Positions 33,869 through 43,435 of a DNA stretch of 64,000 nt are shown here, piece by piece; position 1 is the stretch's first letter; each line of letters begins with the position of its first letter. The notes below the pieces were generated by a model. The model saw only the letters and a list, made by a program, of their open reading frames with translations, was not told the DNA's origin and did not search any database. Source of the stretch: CAZPUS01 sp964589825 (GTDB taxonomy: Bacteria > Fibrobacterota > Chitinivibrionia > Chitinivibrionales > WJKA01); contig CAZPUS010000008.1 of the NCBI GenBank assembly GCA_964589825.1, positions 37,301 through 101,300 of the forward strand, written 5' to 3'. A program made the translations under genes and the position numbers.

Positions 33869-35818
33869 CTATCGTACGGTGAGTACCATGAGTATGATAT
33901 CGTCGTATTGTTCCCGACTGCCCATGAATGAATAGATATCACTGGTGATACGATCGATAATATGATCGGGATGGGCGAGGTAGGCGTAATTTTCGAACGT
34001 GCTCTGCAGGCGACTGAGTGAGAACATTTCATCCTTTTCATTGCGCAGTTCGGTAATACCGTCGGTGTAGAGGGCGATCGAGTCCCCCGGCTCGAGCTGC
34101 AACGAAGTCGTGCTCGTGTGTCCCTCGACATCTTCCATAAAGCCGACTGCAACCCCTCCGGTTTTAATACGCTCCACGGTCCCGTTTTGAGCGTGGAACC
34201 ACAAAATGTGTTCATGTCCCGCACCTGCGAAGCTGAGAGTGCGGCTTTCATCGTCCCAGCGCAGATAGTTACAGGTAATAAACTGCATACTGCGGATATT
34301 ACCGTACATTTCCTTTGCAAACCGGCACATTATCTCTTTTACCTCGTGTGTACCCCGCACAACGATGTGCAGGACTGCTTTGGCGATTGCCATGAGCATC
34401 CCGGCAGGGACCCCTTTCCCGGAGACATCACCGATTATTATGCCCAGGGAATTATCCGGATGTTCGATGAAATCGTAGTAATCGCCCCCCACTTCCTTGG
34501 CGGGTTTGAAGAAAACCGACGTGGTCAGATGCTTTCGCTGCGGGATTTGTTTGGGCAGCAGTTGGTTCTGAATTGTGCGGGCAATATCCGCTTCCTTGCG
34601 AAGGCGTCCGGTTTTTGTTAGCTCCATGTATATTTCGGCAAGATCGATGGCAAGCGCTGATATACCCACGATAATGCGCAGAAGAGACACTTCGTTTTTG
34701 CTGAAGCCAGAGCTGCCGCGGTGATTCTGGACCACCACGACCCCATAAAGCTCGGAGTGAATAGTAAGTGGTATGGCGATAATTCCCTCTATCACCTCGG
34801 TATTTATTCGAAGTTGTTGCATTTGCTCCAGGTCTTTGTGACGTTCGAGCACAAGCGCATCCTCCCGTTGTGCCACGGTTCCTACCAGGCCATCCCCGCC
34901 GTTGTAGGCCGATCCCCGCAAACGATCGGTAATGAGTTTTTGCCACTGCAGCAGTGATGGCTCCTCGACCGGTTCTATGGGAAAATACCGACCGACGAGC
35001 GTGTTGAAAATGAGTGTTGTGGTGCCGATACCGGGAGAGGTAACGGTATACAGGGCAGCTCCCCTGGCACGTACGGTGTCGACCATTGCATTGAGGATCT
35101 GGGTGTGAATGTGCTGTAAGGTGTGGATGTTTTCGGTCGAGCGATCGACTGTTTTCAGCAGTGCCGCGATTCTGTGCCACAGAGAAAAGAGAGAGCCGTT
35201 CTCTTCACATATTTTCTGCTGTGCGGCAAAGATGCGTTTTGCGGCAATAATGGTCAGCAGAATAAAAAAGAACAATGTGAGGAGTCTGTTAAGTATGACC
35301 GGCTGCAAGGTCAATGCAATATGGCGTATTCCCCATACAATAAGCAGCAAAACGGCGAGTGTGGTATGACGCTGTTTGGTGCCCACGAATTCGGTAATGC
35401 CGAATACGGAGGTTAGGAGTGCGATGCATGAAGCGATGATCAGCGTATGCATCGATGTCATGGGGGTAAATGAATGCACCATCGCAAGTCCCACATATAC
35501 AAGCAGCAAAACCACATACGAGCCCGTGATCACCTTTTTTGCAGAAAAACCCAGTGATACCCGCGGCTCGATTGCGTACGGGGTGCCAAGCAAAACGAGC
35601 GCATCGATAATGGTATTGAAAAAGTAATAGCTTTCGCCCCGGTAGATAAAGAATACCTCGTTGACGCATAAAATCATATACCCGATAGTCGCAGCGATAA
35701 CCTTGAAAGAAAATCCTCTGTGAGAACTGAGGCGAAGCGAGAATATATGGGTTATCATTAATACTGCCGGCGGGGTACAGAATGCGATGATAAGCGTGTC
35801 GAGCGGGGATAGTCCCAT
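33869..35818 (-). CDS. Membrane-anchored PP2C-type (SpoIIE/RsbU) serine phosphatase with GAF domain
   Basis: This 649-aa sensor phosphatase probably dephosphorylates a STAS-type anti-anti-sigma factor. The N-terminal 190 residues contain seven hydrophobic helices. A GAF-like region follows (about 240-395), ending in ELYGVVVVQNHRGSSGFSKNE and LAIDLAEIY. A linker helix (EADIARTIQNQLLP) then leads to the SpoIIE domain, with the metal-binding pattern AKEVGGDYYDF, IIGDVSGKGVPAGMLMA, FAGAGHEHILW and SIALYTDGITE. It stands alone between non-related genes. Confidence 0.93.
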   Translation of the reverse strand: MGLSPLDTLIIAFCTPPAVLMITHIFSLRLSSHRGFSFKVIAATIGYMILCVNEVFFIYRGESYYFFNTIIDALVLLGTPYAIEPRVSLGFSAKKVITGSYVVLLLVYVGLAMVHSFTPMTSMHTLIIASCIALLTSVFGITEFVGTKQRHTTLAVLLLIVWGIRHIALTLQPVILNRLLTLFFFILLTIIAAKRIFAAQQKICEENGSLFSLWHRIAALLKTVDRSTENIHTLQHIHTQILNAMVDTVRARGAALYTVTSPGIGTTTLIFNTLVGRYFPIEPVEEPSLLQWQKLITDRLRGSAYNGGDGLVGTVAQREDALVLERHKDLEQMQQLRINTEVIEGIIAIPLTIHSELYGVVVVQNHRGSSGFSKNEVSLLRIIVGISALAIDLAEIYMELTKTGRLRKEADIARTIQNQLLPKQIPQRKHLTTSVFFKPAKEVGGDYYDFIEHPDNSLGIIIGDVSGKGVPAGMLMAIAKAVLHIVVRGTHEVKEIMCRFAKEMYGNIRSMQFITCNYLRWDDESRTLSFAGAGHEHILWFHAQNGTVERIKTGGVAVGFMEDVEGHTSTTSLQLEPGDSIALYTDGITELRNEKDEMFSLSRLQSTFENYAYLAHPDHIIDRITSDIYSFMGSREQYDDIILMVLTVR

Positions 35819-35990
35819 AATTTGCCTCGTGATAGCAATACGGTAAATCGGTTACCTCGAATGCGTACGTATCTAAATTATGCACTCTTACTGTATAAAA
35901 GTCAAGTGGAATATAAGCTGCTTCAGGTTGTAGTTATCAATAATGAATAGATGTTAAGTGGTTTTTCGGGATACGTCATTGCTGATAGCC

Positions 35991-37004
35991 TTACCGATGC
36001 GTCTGCGCCTTCAGCCTGGCCAGAATATCCGCCGCTGCACCCGAGTCTATCGCTTTACGGGCACCAGTGATTCCTTCCTGTACCGATACTGCCACATGTG
36101 ATGCCGCGAGTGCAAAGCCGCTGTTGAGTAACACGATATCGCGCGCAGCACCGGTCGCGCCTTGGAGCACGCGCTCGATAATGTGCGCATTTTCACGGGG
36201 GGTGCCGCCGGCAAGCTCTGCGGGCTCACACCGTGAAAGGCCGAAATCTTCGGGGGTAATTTTATAACAGGTTACTGTACCGTCGCTTACTTCCGCGACT
36301 GTCGTTTCCGCACAGAGCGTTACTTCGTCCATTCCGTCATCGCCATGAACCACGTAGGCCTTTTCCACCCCCATCTTTCCGAGCGCGTGCGCGATCGGTT
36401 CGGTAAGATCGGGAGAGAAAACACCAAGTACCTGTGAAGGCGCGAGGGCGGGATTGGTAAGCGGGCCGAGGATATTGAAGATGGTGCGGATACCGATCTC
36501 CTTTCTGGGGCCGATCGCATATTTCATCGCTTTGTGCAATGCCGGCGCGAATAAAAAGCATATGCCGATCTCATCCAGGCACGAGCGCATCTGTGCCGGT
36601 GTAAGACCGATATCGATCCCCAGTTCTTCCAGGACATCGGCGCTGCCGCTTTTGCTCGATACCGATCGGTTGCCGTGTTTTGCTACACGGGCGCCGGCGG
36701 CCGCACTTACCAGCGCGGTTGCGGTTGATATATTAAACGTATCTGCGGCATCGCCTCCGGTTCCGCAGGTATCCACGAGATGCTCGCGATGGCGTGGCAG
36801 CACTTTGGTCGCTTTTTCGCGCATTACCTGCGCTGCGGCGGTAATCTCCTCGATCGACTCCCCTTTCATGCGCAATGCGGTGATGAATGAGCCGATCTGG
36901 GCGTCACTTGCATTACCGTTCATTATCTGTTGAAACACCTCATGTGCCTGCGTCTGTGTCAGGTCGTTGCCGCAGGTTACCGCAGAAATGGCCTTTCGAA
37001 TCAT
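35991..37004 (-). CDS. trpD: Anthranilate phosphoribosyltransferase
   Basis: TrpD joins anthranilate and PRPP in tryptophan synthesis. The PRPP-binding motif DTCGTGGDAADTFNIST and the following KHGNRSVSSKSGSADVLE are intact, with the second metal/substrate region GDDGMDEVTL. The length of 337 aa is normal. No other trp gene lies within the window, so it is an orphan copy separated from any trp operon. The ATG at 37004 has AGGA upstream. Confidence 0.96.
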   Translation of the reverse strand: MIRKAISAVTCGNDLTQTQAHEVFQQIMNGNASDAQIGSFITALRMKGESIEEITAAAQVMREKATKVLPRHREHLVDTCGTGGDAADTFNISTATALVSAAAGARVAKHGNRSVSSKSGSADVLEELGIDIGLTPAQMRSCLDEIGICFLFAPALHKAMKYAIGPRKEIGIRTIFNILGPLTNPALAPSQVLGVFSPDLTEPIAHALGKMGVEKAYVVHGDDGMDEVTLCAETTVAEVSDGTVTCYKITPEDFGLSRCEPAELAGGTPRENAHIIERVLQGATGAARDIVLLNSGFALAASHVAVSVQEGITGARKAIDSGAAADILARLKAQTHR

Positions 37005-37247
37005 GTGCGTGCGTCCTTTTTTTATTTTATGATTCGCTTAAGCAGAATCGTACAAAAGATACACTGCGCTGCATATGCAATGCAAAGCAAGCGCCGGTGC
37101 GGTAGTAACCATGTGCGCGCGTTCCGTCACGCATGGGGACAGTACTTTTAGTGAAATAGTAGAATAAAAAAATAAATATACAATAACTCCATGAATGAAA
37201 GTGAAATAAATCGCAGCTTCGCAGCAGGCACAATGCCGCCGGGCTGA

Positions 37248-37916
37248 ATGATTGAGAAATGTATGAAATCGGATATTCAACCACCGTTCAATGTGCAGGC
37301 ACGCTACGAATACACTGCGGCACGTCTCGATCAGATGAAGGATCCCGTCGGTCCCGAATTGTGTGTGCTCGGGCGCTCGAATGTCGGCAAATCGTCATTT
37401 ATCAATCATCTCTTTGGTGACTCCCGCCTGGCCCGGGTATCAAAAACACCGGGCAAAACCCGCTGCGCGCACTTTTTTTCGGTAGGGGGCAGGGATGTGG
37501 TGCACGAGGCAACCTGGGTCGATCTCCCGGGCTACGGCTACGCCACCGCATCAAAAAAGGAAAAGAGCCGCTGGTCACGGCTGATCGCTGACTATTGTGA
37601 AAAACGTGAGGCGTTGTGGGGGGTTATATGGCTGTGTGACATTCGTCATCCCGGCGCATCGATGGATACCGTTGCCGCTCCGTGGATTGCCGGTCTGCAG
37701 TTACCGGTACTGCAGGTGTTAACAAAAGCGGATAAGCTTTCAAAAAATAAACAGCAGCAGCATGCGGCCCGTTACCGGCGGATATTCGGCTTTGACCGCT
37801 CGCCTGTGCTGTATAGTACAATGGATCAGGGCTCACGTACAGCTTTCTGGGGTGAGTATAACGCCTGGTTCCGCGCGATACTGAAACTGCACGAGGAAGA
37901 AAACCGGTACCGGTAG
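37248..37916 (+). CDS. engB: Ribosome biogenesis GTPase EngB (YihA/YsxC)
   Basis: This is a small TrmE-Era-EngA-EngB GTPase needed for 50S subunit maturation. G-motifs are in order: GRSNVGKSSFI (G1), KTPGKTR (G2), DLPGYGYA (G3) and TKAD (G4). The length is 222 aa. The start may be the ATG at 37248 or the ATG at 37263 (MKSDIQPPFN). Neither has a clear ribosome binding site. The 243-base gap upstream (37005-37247) shows nothing else I can support. Confidence 0.95.
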   Translation: MIEKCMKSDIQPPFNVQARYEYTAARLDQMKDPVGPELCVLGRSNVGKSSFINHLFGDSRLARVSKTPGKTRCAHFFSVGGRDVVHEATWVDLPGYGYATASKKEKSRWSRLIADYCEKREALWGVIWLCDIRHPGASMDTVAAPWIAGLQLPVLQVLTKADKLSKNKQQQHAARYRRIFGFDRSPVLYSTMDQGSRTAFWGEYNAWFRAILKLHEEENRYR

Positions 37917-37927
37917 TTTTCTGTGGG

Positions 37928-38400
37928 TTATAAAAGATAGTAGAATGAGAGTGAAAACCAGTTCGGTGTGGTATCGATTTCCAAATCAAGATCAACCTCG
38001 GTCTCATCATCGACCGGAGCGGGTCGATCATAGTGTACAACGGGTAACGCAATACGTGCTATATTTAATCGTGTACGCATAACTATCTTTTGAGTAAGCG
38101 AATACTCTATAAGCAACGGACATCTGCATCCCGGTTCAAGCCCCCATTCACGCCCGGCGGCAGGACCGTCGTCAAAAAAATCGATATCCATATATGCGTC
38201 AGGACCCAGCAGAAAAGCAAATACCTCGGTCCGTACCAACGGAAAATAAAAGCCACATCCTCCGGTCAGTGTCACATCAGAGCCATCTTCGTTTATTCTG
38301 ATGCCTCCGTGCGGTACGATCTCCGGTGTCGCACCATGTTGAAGAATAAAGCTCGGGAGGATATGCAGTGATACATTCCCATCGTTTTGCGTGGTAACAT
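37928..38400 (-). CDS. C-terminal part of a probable outer-membrane barrel protein, cut by assembly gap
   Basis: About 157 codons remain. The sequence has alternating polar and hydrophobic strands (GGCGFYFPLVRTEVFAFLLG, then RTRLNIARIALPVVHY) and ends NWFSLSFYYLL, like the closing strand of an outer-membrane beta-barrel. The 5' part lies in or beyond the run of Ns. It is convergent with engB. Family not recognised. Confidence 0.6.
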
Positions 38401-38500
38401 NNNNNNNNNNNNNNNNNNNNNNNNNNNNNNNNNNNNNNNNNNNNNNNNNNNNNNNNNNNNNNNNNNNNNNNNNNNNNNNNNNNNNNNNNNNNNNNNNNNN
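38401..38500. other. Assembly gap (100 Ns)
   Basis: Exactly 100 undetermined bases, probably a scaffold join of unknown true length. The distance and linkage between the two flanks should not be trusted. The bases 38501-38652 on the right flank are the leader of asd. Confidence 0.95.
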
Positions 38501-38652
38501 CAGGCGTGTAGTCACAGACTGAAAGCTGACCCGGGCCTTTGCGTTGATGACATCAGCTTCCGTAAAAAAACTGATTGGCTCAAGTTGCAGCAGATTTCGT
38601 AAATAAAATTGCTCAATTTAGGTACTACATTAAGAACGTCAAGGAGGAATGT

Positions 38653-39771
38653 GTGCATACCATAGGATTTATCGGTTGGCGTGGAATGGTGGGATCGGTA
38701 CTGCTGGACAGAATGAGACAGGAAAATGACTTCGGGGGCTACGAACCCGTCTTTTTCTCGACCTCCCAGGCCGGACAACAAGGCCCGGAGATCAACGGAG
38801 AAGTCCATACGCTCAAAGATGCCTTCGATACGCAGACATTGCAGCACATGGATGCGATTGTGACATGCCAGGGCAGCGGTTATACGAAAAAAATGTATCC
38901 GCAGCTTCGGGGAAATGGGTGGAACGGCTACTGGATCGATGCCTCCTCCGCGCTTCGCATGGATGATGAGGCGGTCATTGTACTCGACCCGATAAACCGT
39001 TCGCTTATAGATACCGCGCTTGACAAAGGCGTAACGGCCTTTGCCGGCGGCAACTGTACTGTAAGTCTCATGCTCATGGCCATCGGCGGGTTGTTCCGGC
39101 ATGAAATGGTCTCGTGGGTGTCGTCTATGACCTACCAGGCCGCATCGGGTGCCGGTGCAAAGAACATGAAAGAGCTGGTAGCTCAGTTTCGCTCTCTGGG
39201 TAATACCGCGGCCCCGCTTCTGGATGATCCTGCCGCCGGAGCACTCGCCATCGACGAGCGGATAGATGCGCATCTCAAAGGTGGCGATTTGCCCTGCGAT
39301 CAGTTTGGTGCCCCGCTTGCCGGAAGTCTGCTTCCATGGATCGATTCTGCAATGGAGAACGGTCAGACCCGGGAAGAGTGGAAAGGGATGGCCGAGACGA
39401 ACAAGATACTCGCCACCGGGACACCCGTGCCGGTGGACGGTATTTGTGTGCGTATCGGGACCATGCGCTGCCACAGCCAGGCTCTCACTATAAAACTGCG
39501 CAAAGAGGCGTCGGTGAATGAGCTTGCACAGATGATGGAGTCGGCGCATCAGTGGTCAAAGATCGTGCCTAATACAAAAGAGGATACCATTGCTCAACTT
39601 ACTCCTGCTGCGGTTGCGGGTGATATCAATGTCTATACCGGCAGAATACGCAAAATGCACATGGGTGATGATTACGTGAGCATGTTTACTGTAGGGGATC
39701 AGCTTTTGTGGGGCGCGGCGGAACCGGTACGGCGCATACTGAAGATCGTGCTGCAACGACTCGGTGTATAG
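38653..39771 (+). CDS. asd: Aspartate-semialdehyde dehydrogenase
   Basis: Asd reduces aspartyl phosphate on the route to lysine, diaminopimelate, threonine and methionine. The N-terminal NADP-binding stretch is TIGFIGWRGMVGSVLLDRM, the catalytic cysteine is in GGNCTVSLML, and RIGTMRCHSQA follows near the end. I start at the GTG at 38653, directly behind AAGGAGGAAT, giving 372 aa, close to the 367 aa of the E. coli enzyme. The longer in-frame extension upstream has no ribosome binding site. Confidence 0.95.
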   Translation: MHTIGFIGWRGMVGSVLLDRMRQENDFGGYEPVFFSTSQAGQQGPEINGEVHTLKDAFDTQTLQHMDAIVTCQGSGYTKKMYPQLRGNGWNGYWIDASSALRMDDEAVIVLDPINRSLIDTALDKGVTAFAGGNCTVSLMLMAIGGLFRHEMVSWVSSMTYQAASGAGAKNMKELVAQFRSLGNTAAPLLDDPAAGALAIDERIDAHLKGGDLPCDQFGAPLAGSLLPWIDSAMENGQTREEWKGMAETNKILATGTPVPVDGICVRIGTMRCHSQALTIKLRKEASVNELAQMMESAHQWSKIVPNTKEDTIAQLTPAAVAGDINVYTGRIRKMHMGDDYVSMFTVGDQLLWGAAEPVRRILKIVLQRLGV

Positions 39772-39850
39772 GAACGCACGCCGTGGGGTTGCTATAACTG
39801 GTGTATCGCAAGCTCACGTGAATATACTGCCCGATTATTTGATGCTCATG

Positions 39851-39901
39851 AGTCCGGGACACCTAAGGAAAATTTGGCGGTGATATTCCCGGACTTTTTT
39901 T
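39851..39901 (+). terminator. Intrinsic terminator after asd
   Basis: AGTCCGGGA (39851-39859) pairs with TCCCGGACT (39887-39895), followed by seven Ts. The stem runs into the 3' end of the convergent glycosyltransferase gene. Confidence 0.7.
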
Positions 39902-41734
39902 CGACTGAAAATAACGATAGATTCGGGCATCTGGTCCCTGAAAAACAAGCCGCAGGGAATCGGGATTATCCGAAAGCCAATACCCCCCTGTCGCATGAGC
40001 AGTATCGCGTCGGCAGGTCTGAGAGTAGTCTATATCAAGGAAATATGCGTCCGGATAACTGCCCGGATGACGCGCTGCGGTACTGTCCACCACATACTCG
40101 TTGGTAAGGTAAAACATCGTCTGGTGGTTGTAAAAGCGCACCACACGGCGTTTGGAATGGGACGCGAGATAGTTGAACGCCTCGAAATAGGGAATATGTG
40201 CTTTCATATATCGGTAGCGGTATTCCCTGTCGATTACGGTTCGAATTTTTGGCAAACAGAGACGCGCGGCCACTGCACAGGCAAAGAGTATATTCAGAGC
40301 CATAACAAAAGTGACGGCAAAAGTGATGTGTCTTCGTCTGAATTGCCAAAGCGTGATAATACCCCATGCAATGGCAGGGCTCATTGCAAGAAATACCGGA
40401 ATGAAAAAACGTGCTTCCGGATAGAGTAGGAAATAGACGAGTATGGTTCCCAGAAGCGAAAAGAGCAAAAGTGCGGTTACCCGGCGCGGTCGGGGTCCGG
40501 CAAGAAAAATCAGAGGCAGGAAACTAAGCATCATGGCGGTTACCGAATCACCCGCCTGAAATGCCTCCGGATGCATGGTAAGATGCCAGGGTAAAAGGAT
40601 AAATCCGGATATCCCCTCTCCATATGCACGTGTGCGTCTATCACACTTGCCGAACCACTCTCGGGCATCGTCACGGCTGAAGGCGACATCCCCGAAGTGA
40701 AAGGTGCCGGTATCGCTGATGTGATAGAGCGGCAGCGGCGGGGGAAAGGTGGGGCTTGCGGTAAGCAGGGTGTTGCGCACAGGCCACGGCAACGCGAAAA
40801 CCACACAGCACAGACATAACAGTAAAAGCTGCTTTGCGCGCATATACACAGGCCGGCCGGGAGTACGCAGCAGCAGAAATACCATTACCCCGGTCAGTGC
40901 GATTGCATAGCAGTAATTGGTCGGTTTTATTCCGCAGCCTACACCCATAAAGAGGCCGCCGAGCAGTATCATTCTGCCCTGCGCGTTTTTATTAAAACTG
41001 AGTATACTCCATAATGCACAGAGTGTGAAGAAAGCGGCCTGCAGATCGATAAATGCGGTAAAGGATGTCCTGAACACCAGGGGATTCGCTATCCACACTA
41101 CCCCGGCGATAAGCCCGGCTCGTGCACCAAACCTTCGCCTGGTAAGTTCAGCCACCAGGGCGAACGACGCGCACATAAAAAACCATGAAATCAGCTTTGT
41201 CCCTGCGACACTGCCGAGTGCGAGCGGGAGTGTATACAAGAGATCACCATAGCCAGCAAGATAGGAAATAGGCCAGGAAAGCTCGACTATTTTATGATGG
41301 CGCAGCCATGGCGTAGGAGTCGAAAGATGATAGTTTATCGAATCGTTGGCCACTCCGCCTGTCACCGGTGCGAATGTACTTGCAAAGGTAAAGGCGAGAA
41401 TGATGACTACGGCGGATATAAGCAGCAAATCGACGTACGTCAGCGAGCCGATCCACCGGCGCAATTGTCCGGCATGAATGCTCATTTTGCGTATGTGTCG
41501 AAAGATGATTATGCAAGACACACAAGAGGCGATTATGGAAAGTGCTGCAAGAAGCCACGGGTAGAGAAGTCCGGCATGGCCCAGCAAAAAAAGCGCCAGG
41601 TACCAGCATACCGTTCCCATCCCGAATGAGAGAATATAATATCGAACAATGCCGGAAATGCGTATACGAAGAAGCCCGAGAACGATGTCACCGAAAAAAA
41701 AAGCACTTAAAATAAAAAGGATAAGAGACCACAT
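39863..41734 (-). CDS. GT-C type membrane glycosyltransferase (PMT/ArnT-like), putative
   Basis: This 623-aa polytopic protein has about 12 transmembrane segments. The first long loop after the second helix pair contains a conserved-looking acidic region (GGVANDSINYHLSTPTPWLR), where GT-C enzymes keep their metal or substrate acidic residues. A soluble C-terminal part follows (KRRVVRFYNHQTMFYLTNEY). GT-C enzymes move sugars from polyprenyl-phosphate donors onto proteins or lipids outside the inner membrane. Substrate unknown. I start at the ATG at 41734 because GAGGG precedes it. An upstream start at 41785 lacks a site. Confidence 0.75.
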   Translation of the reverse strand: MWSLILFILSAFFFGDIVLGLLRIRISGIVRYYILSFGMGTVCWYLALFLLGHAGLLYPWLLAALSIIASCVSCIIIFRHIRKMSIHAGQLRRWIGSLTYVDLLLISAVVIILAFTFASTFAPVTGGVANDSINYHLSTPTPWLRHHKIVELSWPISYLAGYGDLLYTLPLALGSVAGTKLISWFFMCASFALVAELTRRRFGARAGLIAGVVWIANPLVFRTSFTAFIDLQAAFFTLCALWSILSFNKNAQGRMILLGGLFMGVGCGIKPTNYCYAIALTGVMVFLLLRTPGRPVYMRAKQLLLLCLCCVVFALPWPVRNTLLTASPTFPPPLPLYHISDTGTFHFGDVAFSRDDAREWFGKCDRRTRAYGEGISGFILLPWHLTMHPEAFQAGDSVTAMMLSFLPLIFLAGPRPRRVTALLLFSLLGTILVYFLLYPEARFFIPVFLAMSPAIAWGIITLWQFRRRHITFAVTFVMALNILFACAVAARLCLPKIRTVIDREYRYRYMKAHIPYFEAFNYLASHSKRRVVRFYNHQTMFYLTNEYVVDSTAARHPGSYPDAYFLDIDYSQTCRRDTAHATGGYWLSDNPDSLRLVFQGPDARIYRYFQSKKSPGISPPNFP

Positions 41735-42096
41735 AGTGCCCTCATTTGAATGTGTCACGCACAAAGGCGATAAGCGAGGAATCACAAATTCTGGAAAGAA
41801 AAAAGATTGTAGTTACACAGCACAGCCATGCAAGAATCAATACGGCTTTAAGCCTGAAGAGCAGGTTTTGCGGAATATGCGATTTCTGCGTCACTGCATG
41901 CGTTCCTTGTAACTAATGCGTTGTCAAATGCCCCCGGATTCACCTCCACCATACAGTATGGATAAGGTGCTGCAACCGGTTACCGGTTCGGTTAGCCGCA
42001 TCTTCGAATACCGCTGCCGTCTGCTTAATTGCGTCTCTGACGCTCGATCCTGTTGCATCCCGTATCGGTAGCATACATATACCACAACCGACAGAC
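41735..42096. other. Intergenic stretch with no gene seen
   Basis: Between the GT-C gene and the terminator of the TPR lipoprotein gene I see no supported gene, promoter or RNA. Small open frames here have neither ribosome binding sites nor protein-like composition. Confidence 0.5.
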
Positions 42097-42136
42097 AAAA
42101 AACGAGACAGGAGAATGTATTCCCGTCTCGTTTTTT
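42097..42136 (-). terminator. Intrinsic terminator after the TPR/SLH lipoprotein
   Basis: AAAAAACGAGAC (42097-42108) and GTCTCGTTTTTT (42124-42135) pair perfectly, with runs of A and T on both sides, so it could work in both directions. It lies 24 bases after the stop of the minus-strand gene. Confidence 0.85.
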
Positions 42137-42159
42137 AATAACCATTACTGGTTCTGCAG

Positions 42160-43368
42160 CTAAATTTTGAGATGATTCCTGAGCTTGCGGATAACGAGAA
42201 GCGCACGCGCACCGGAGATCGACTCGTCCTGTCCGAATTCTCCGTTTACCCTGGCATCCATAATACCGCGGTCCACGGCCGTACATATTGCGTTGTAGGC
42301 AGGATGCGATGGGTTGAGATCGGGAAAACGGCTTTCGCTCTCTCCGATATTCGCGGTGGCGATATCTTCGTCACCGGTAACCGCGATAAGCGCATCCTCT
42401 ACCATCATGGCGAATTCACCGCGATTTATCTTCTCGTCGGGATGAAAGGTGTGATCCGGATAGGGCTCGAGTCCCCGTATGTCCAGCGAGACGATATCGT
42501 TAATAAAGTTGCGTGCCCAGTGCTGTTCGATATCGGTGATCTCTTTCATCTTTTCTGTCTTTTCGGTTTCCATCTCACGAGGATCGTCGGGCGCCTTGAA
42601 ACCCACTTCATAATTTTTAGGACGTTTTTTCTTGACAAGCTTGTCGAGTTTCAGCTCTGAAATAAAAAGCGCGGCAATATCGGCACGGGTGATTTTTTCA
42701 ACCAGCGCGATACGCTTTCCGACTTCAGTTCCGGGAGCGGCACGTTCAATCTCATTTACGATTTTGAACTGCTTGTCCGCCTCTTCGGTCCATTCTTTGT
42801 CGATATCGAGCACTTTGGAAAAATCCTGTTTTGCTTCGGAGAAGCGATACGCTTTTTTGTAACACATGCCTCTGCGAAAATAGACTTCAGGATTCTCAGG
42901 TTCGATATTGAGCGCTTTTTCGTACTGTTTTTCTACCTTGTTCAGCCACTTGTCCGGATCTTCTCTTCCCTGATTTTCGAGGGTGATCACAATCGCTTTC
43001 GCCATATACGGCTCGACGATTTTGCCGTTAAGGCCGTGTGCTTTGTCAGCGAGTTTGTGCGCTTCTTTGAATTGTTCCTTCATCGTCTCGTTATCCTGCG
43101 CGTTGTTTGCTTCGCGGGCCGTCACGAGTGCGAGTCCGGCATAGGCGGGTGCGAATTTCGGATCGAGCGACTTTGCCAGCTTGAATTCTTCTTTTGCCTT
43201 GGCAAGCTCGTCGTTCTGCCAGTATTTCATTCCCTGAGTGTAGTGAACCTCGGGGGTATCCATGTGTCCACCCGCTTTTCTGGTCTGCTTCGCGCATCCG
43301 ATAGCCAGAAGCAGACAGCATCCGATACCGAGCAGTTTAGCGGCATTGAAAGGTGCGTGACGTCTCAT
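42160..43368 (-). CDS. Lipoprotein with TPR repeats and C-terminal SLH-like domain
   Basis: This 402-aa protein has a type II signal peptide (GIGCCLLLAIGC, lipobox AIGC). Several TPR-like repeats cover about residues 45-210 (YTQGMKYWQNDELAKAKEEF and VYFRRGMCYKKAYRFSEAK). The C-terminal part resembles S-layer-homology motifs (FINDIVSLDIRGLEPYPDHT, then FHPDEKINRGEFAMMVED; FPDLNPSHPAYNAI). SLH domains bind cell-wall polymers, so it may tether the envelope. It lies just downstream of the LPP20-like gene, with a terminator after it, suggesting a two-gene unit. Confidence 0.8.
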   Translation of the reverse strand: MRRHAPFNAAKLLGIGCCLLLAIGCAKQTRKAGGHMDTPEVHYTQGMKYWQNDELAKAKEEFKLAKSLDPKFAPAYAGLALVTAREANNAQDNETMKEQFKEAHKLADKAHGLNGKIVEPYMAKAIVITLENQGREDPDKWLNKVEKQYEKALNIEPENPEVYFRRGMCYKKAYRFSEAKQDFSKVLDIDKEWTEEADKQFKIVNEIERAAPGTEVGKRIALVEKITRADIAALFISELKLDKLVKKKRPKNYEVGFKAPDDPREMETEKTEKMKEITDIEQHWARNFINDIVSLDIRGLEPYPDHTFHPDEKINRGEFAMMVEDALIAVTGDEDIATANIGESESRFPDLNPSHPAYNAICTAVDRGIMDARVNGEFGQDESISGARALLVIRKLRNHLKI

Positions 43369-43435
43369 ATGAGCCTCTCCTCCCTTTTTGTTTCGTGTAG
43401 TAATGGATTTTGTTGCGATTTATTACGTGACCGTG

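Noticed and set aside
34452..35180. 242-aa open frame overlapping the SpoIIE-type phosphatase gene on the same strand
   Set aside because: It is an alternative frame of the phosphatase gene with biased, low-quality composition and no start signal.
38512..39549. 345-aa open frame antisense to asd
   Set aside because: Asd is certain on the other strand; the antisense product is rich in His, Arg and Cys with no protein-like pattern.
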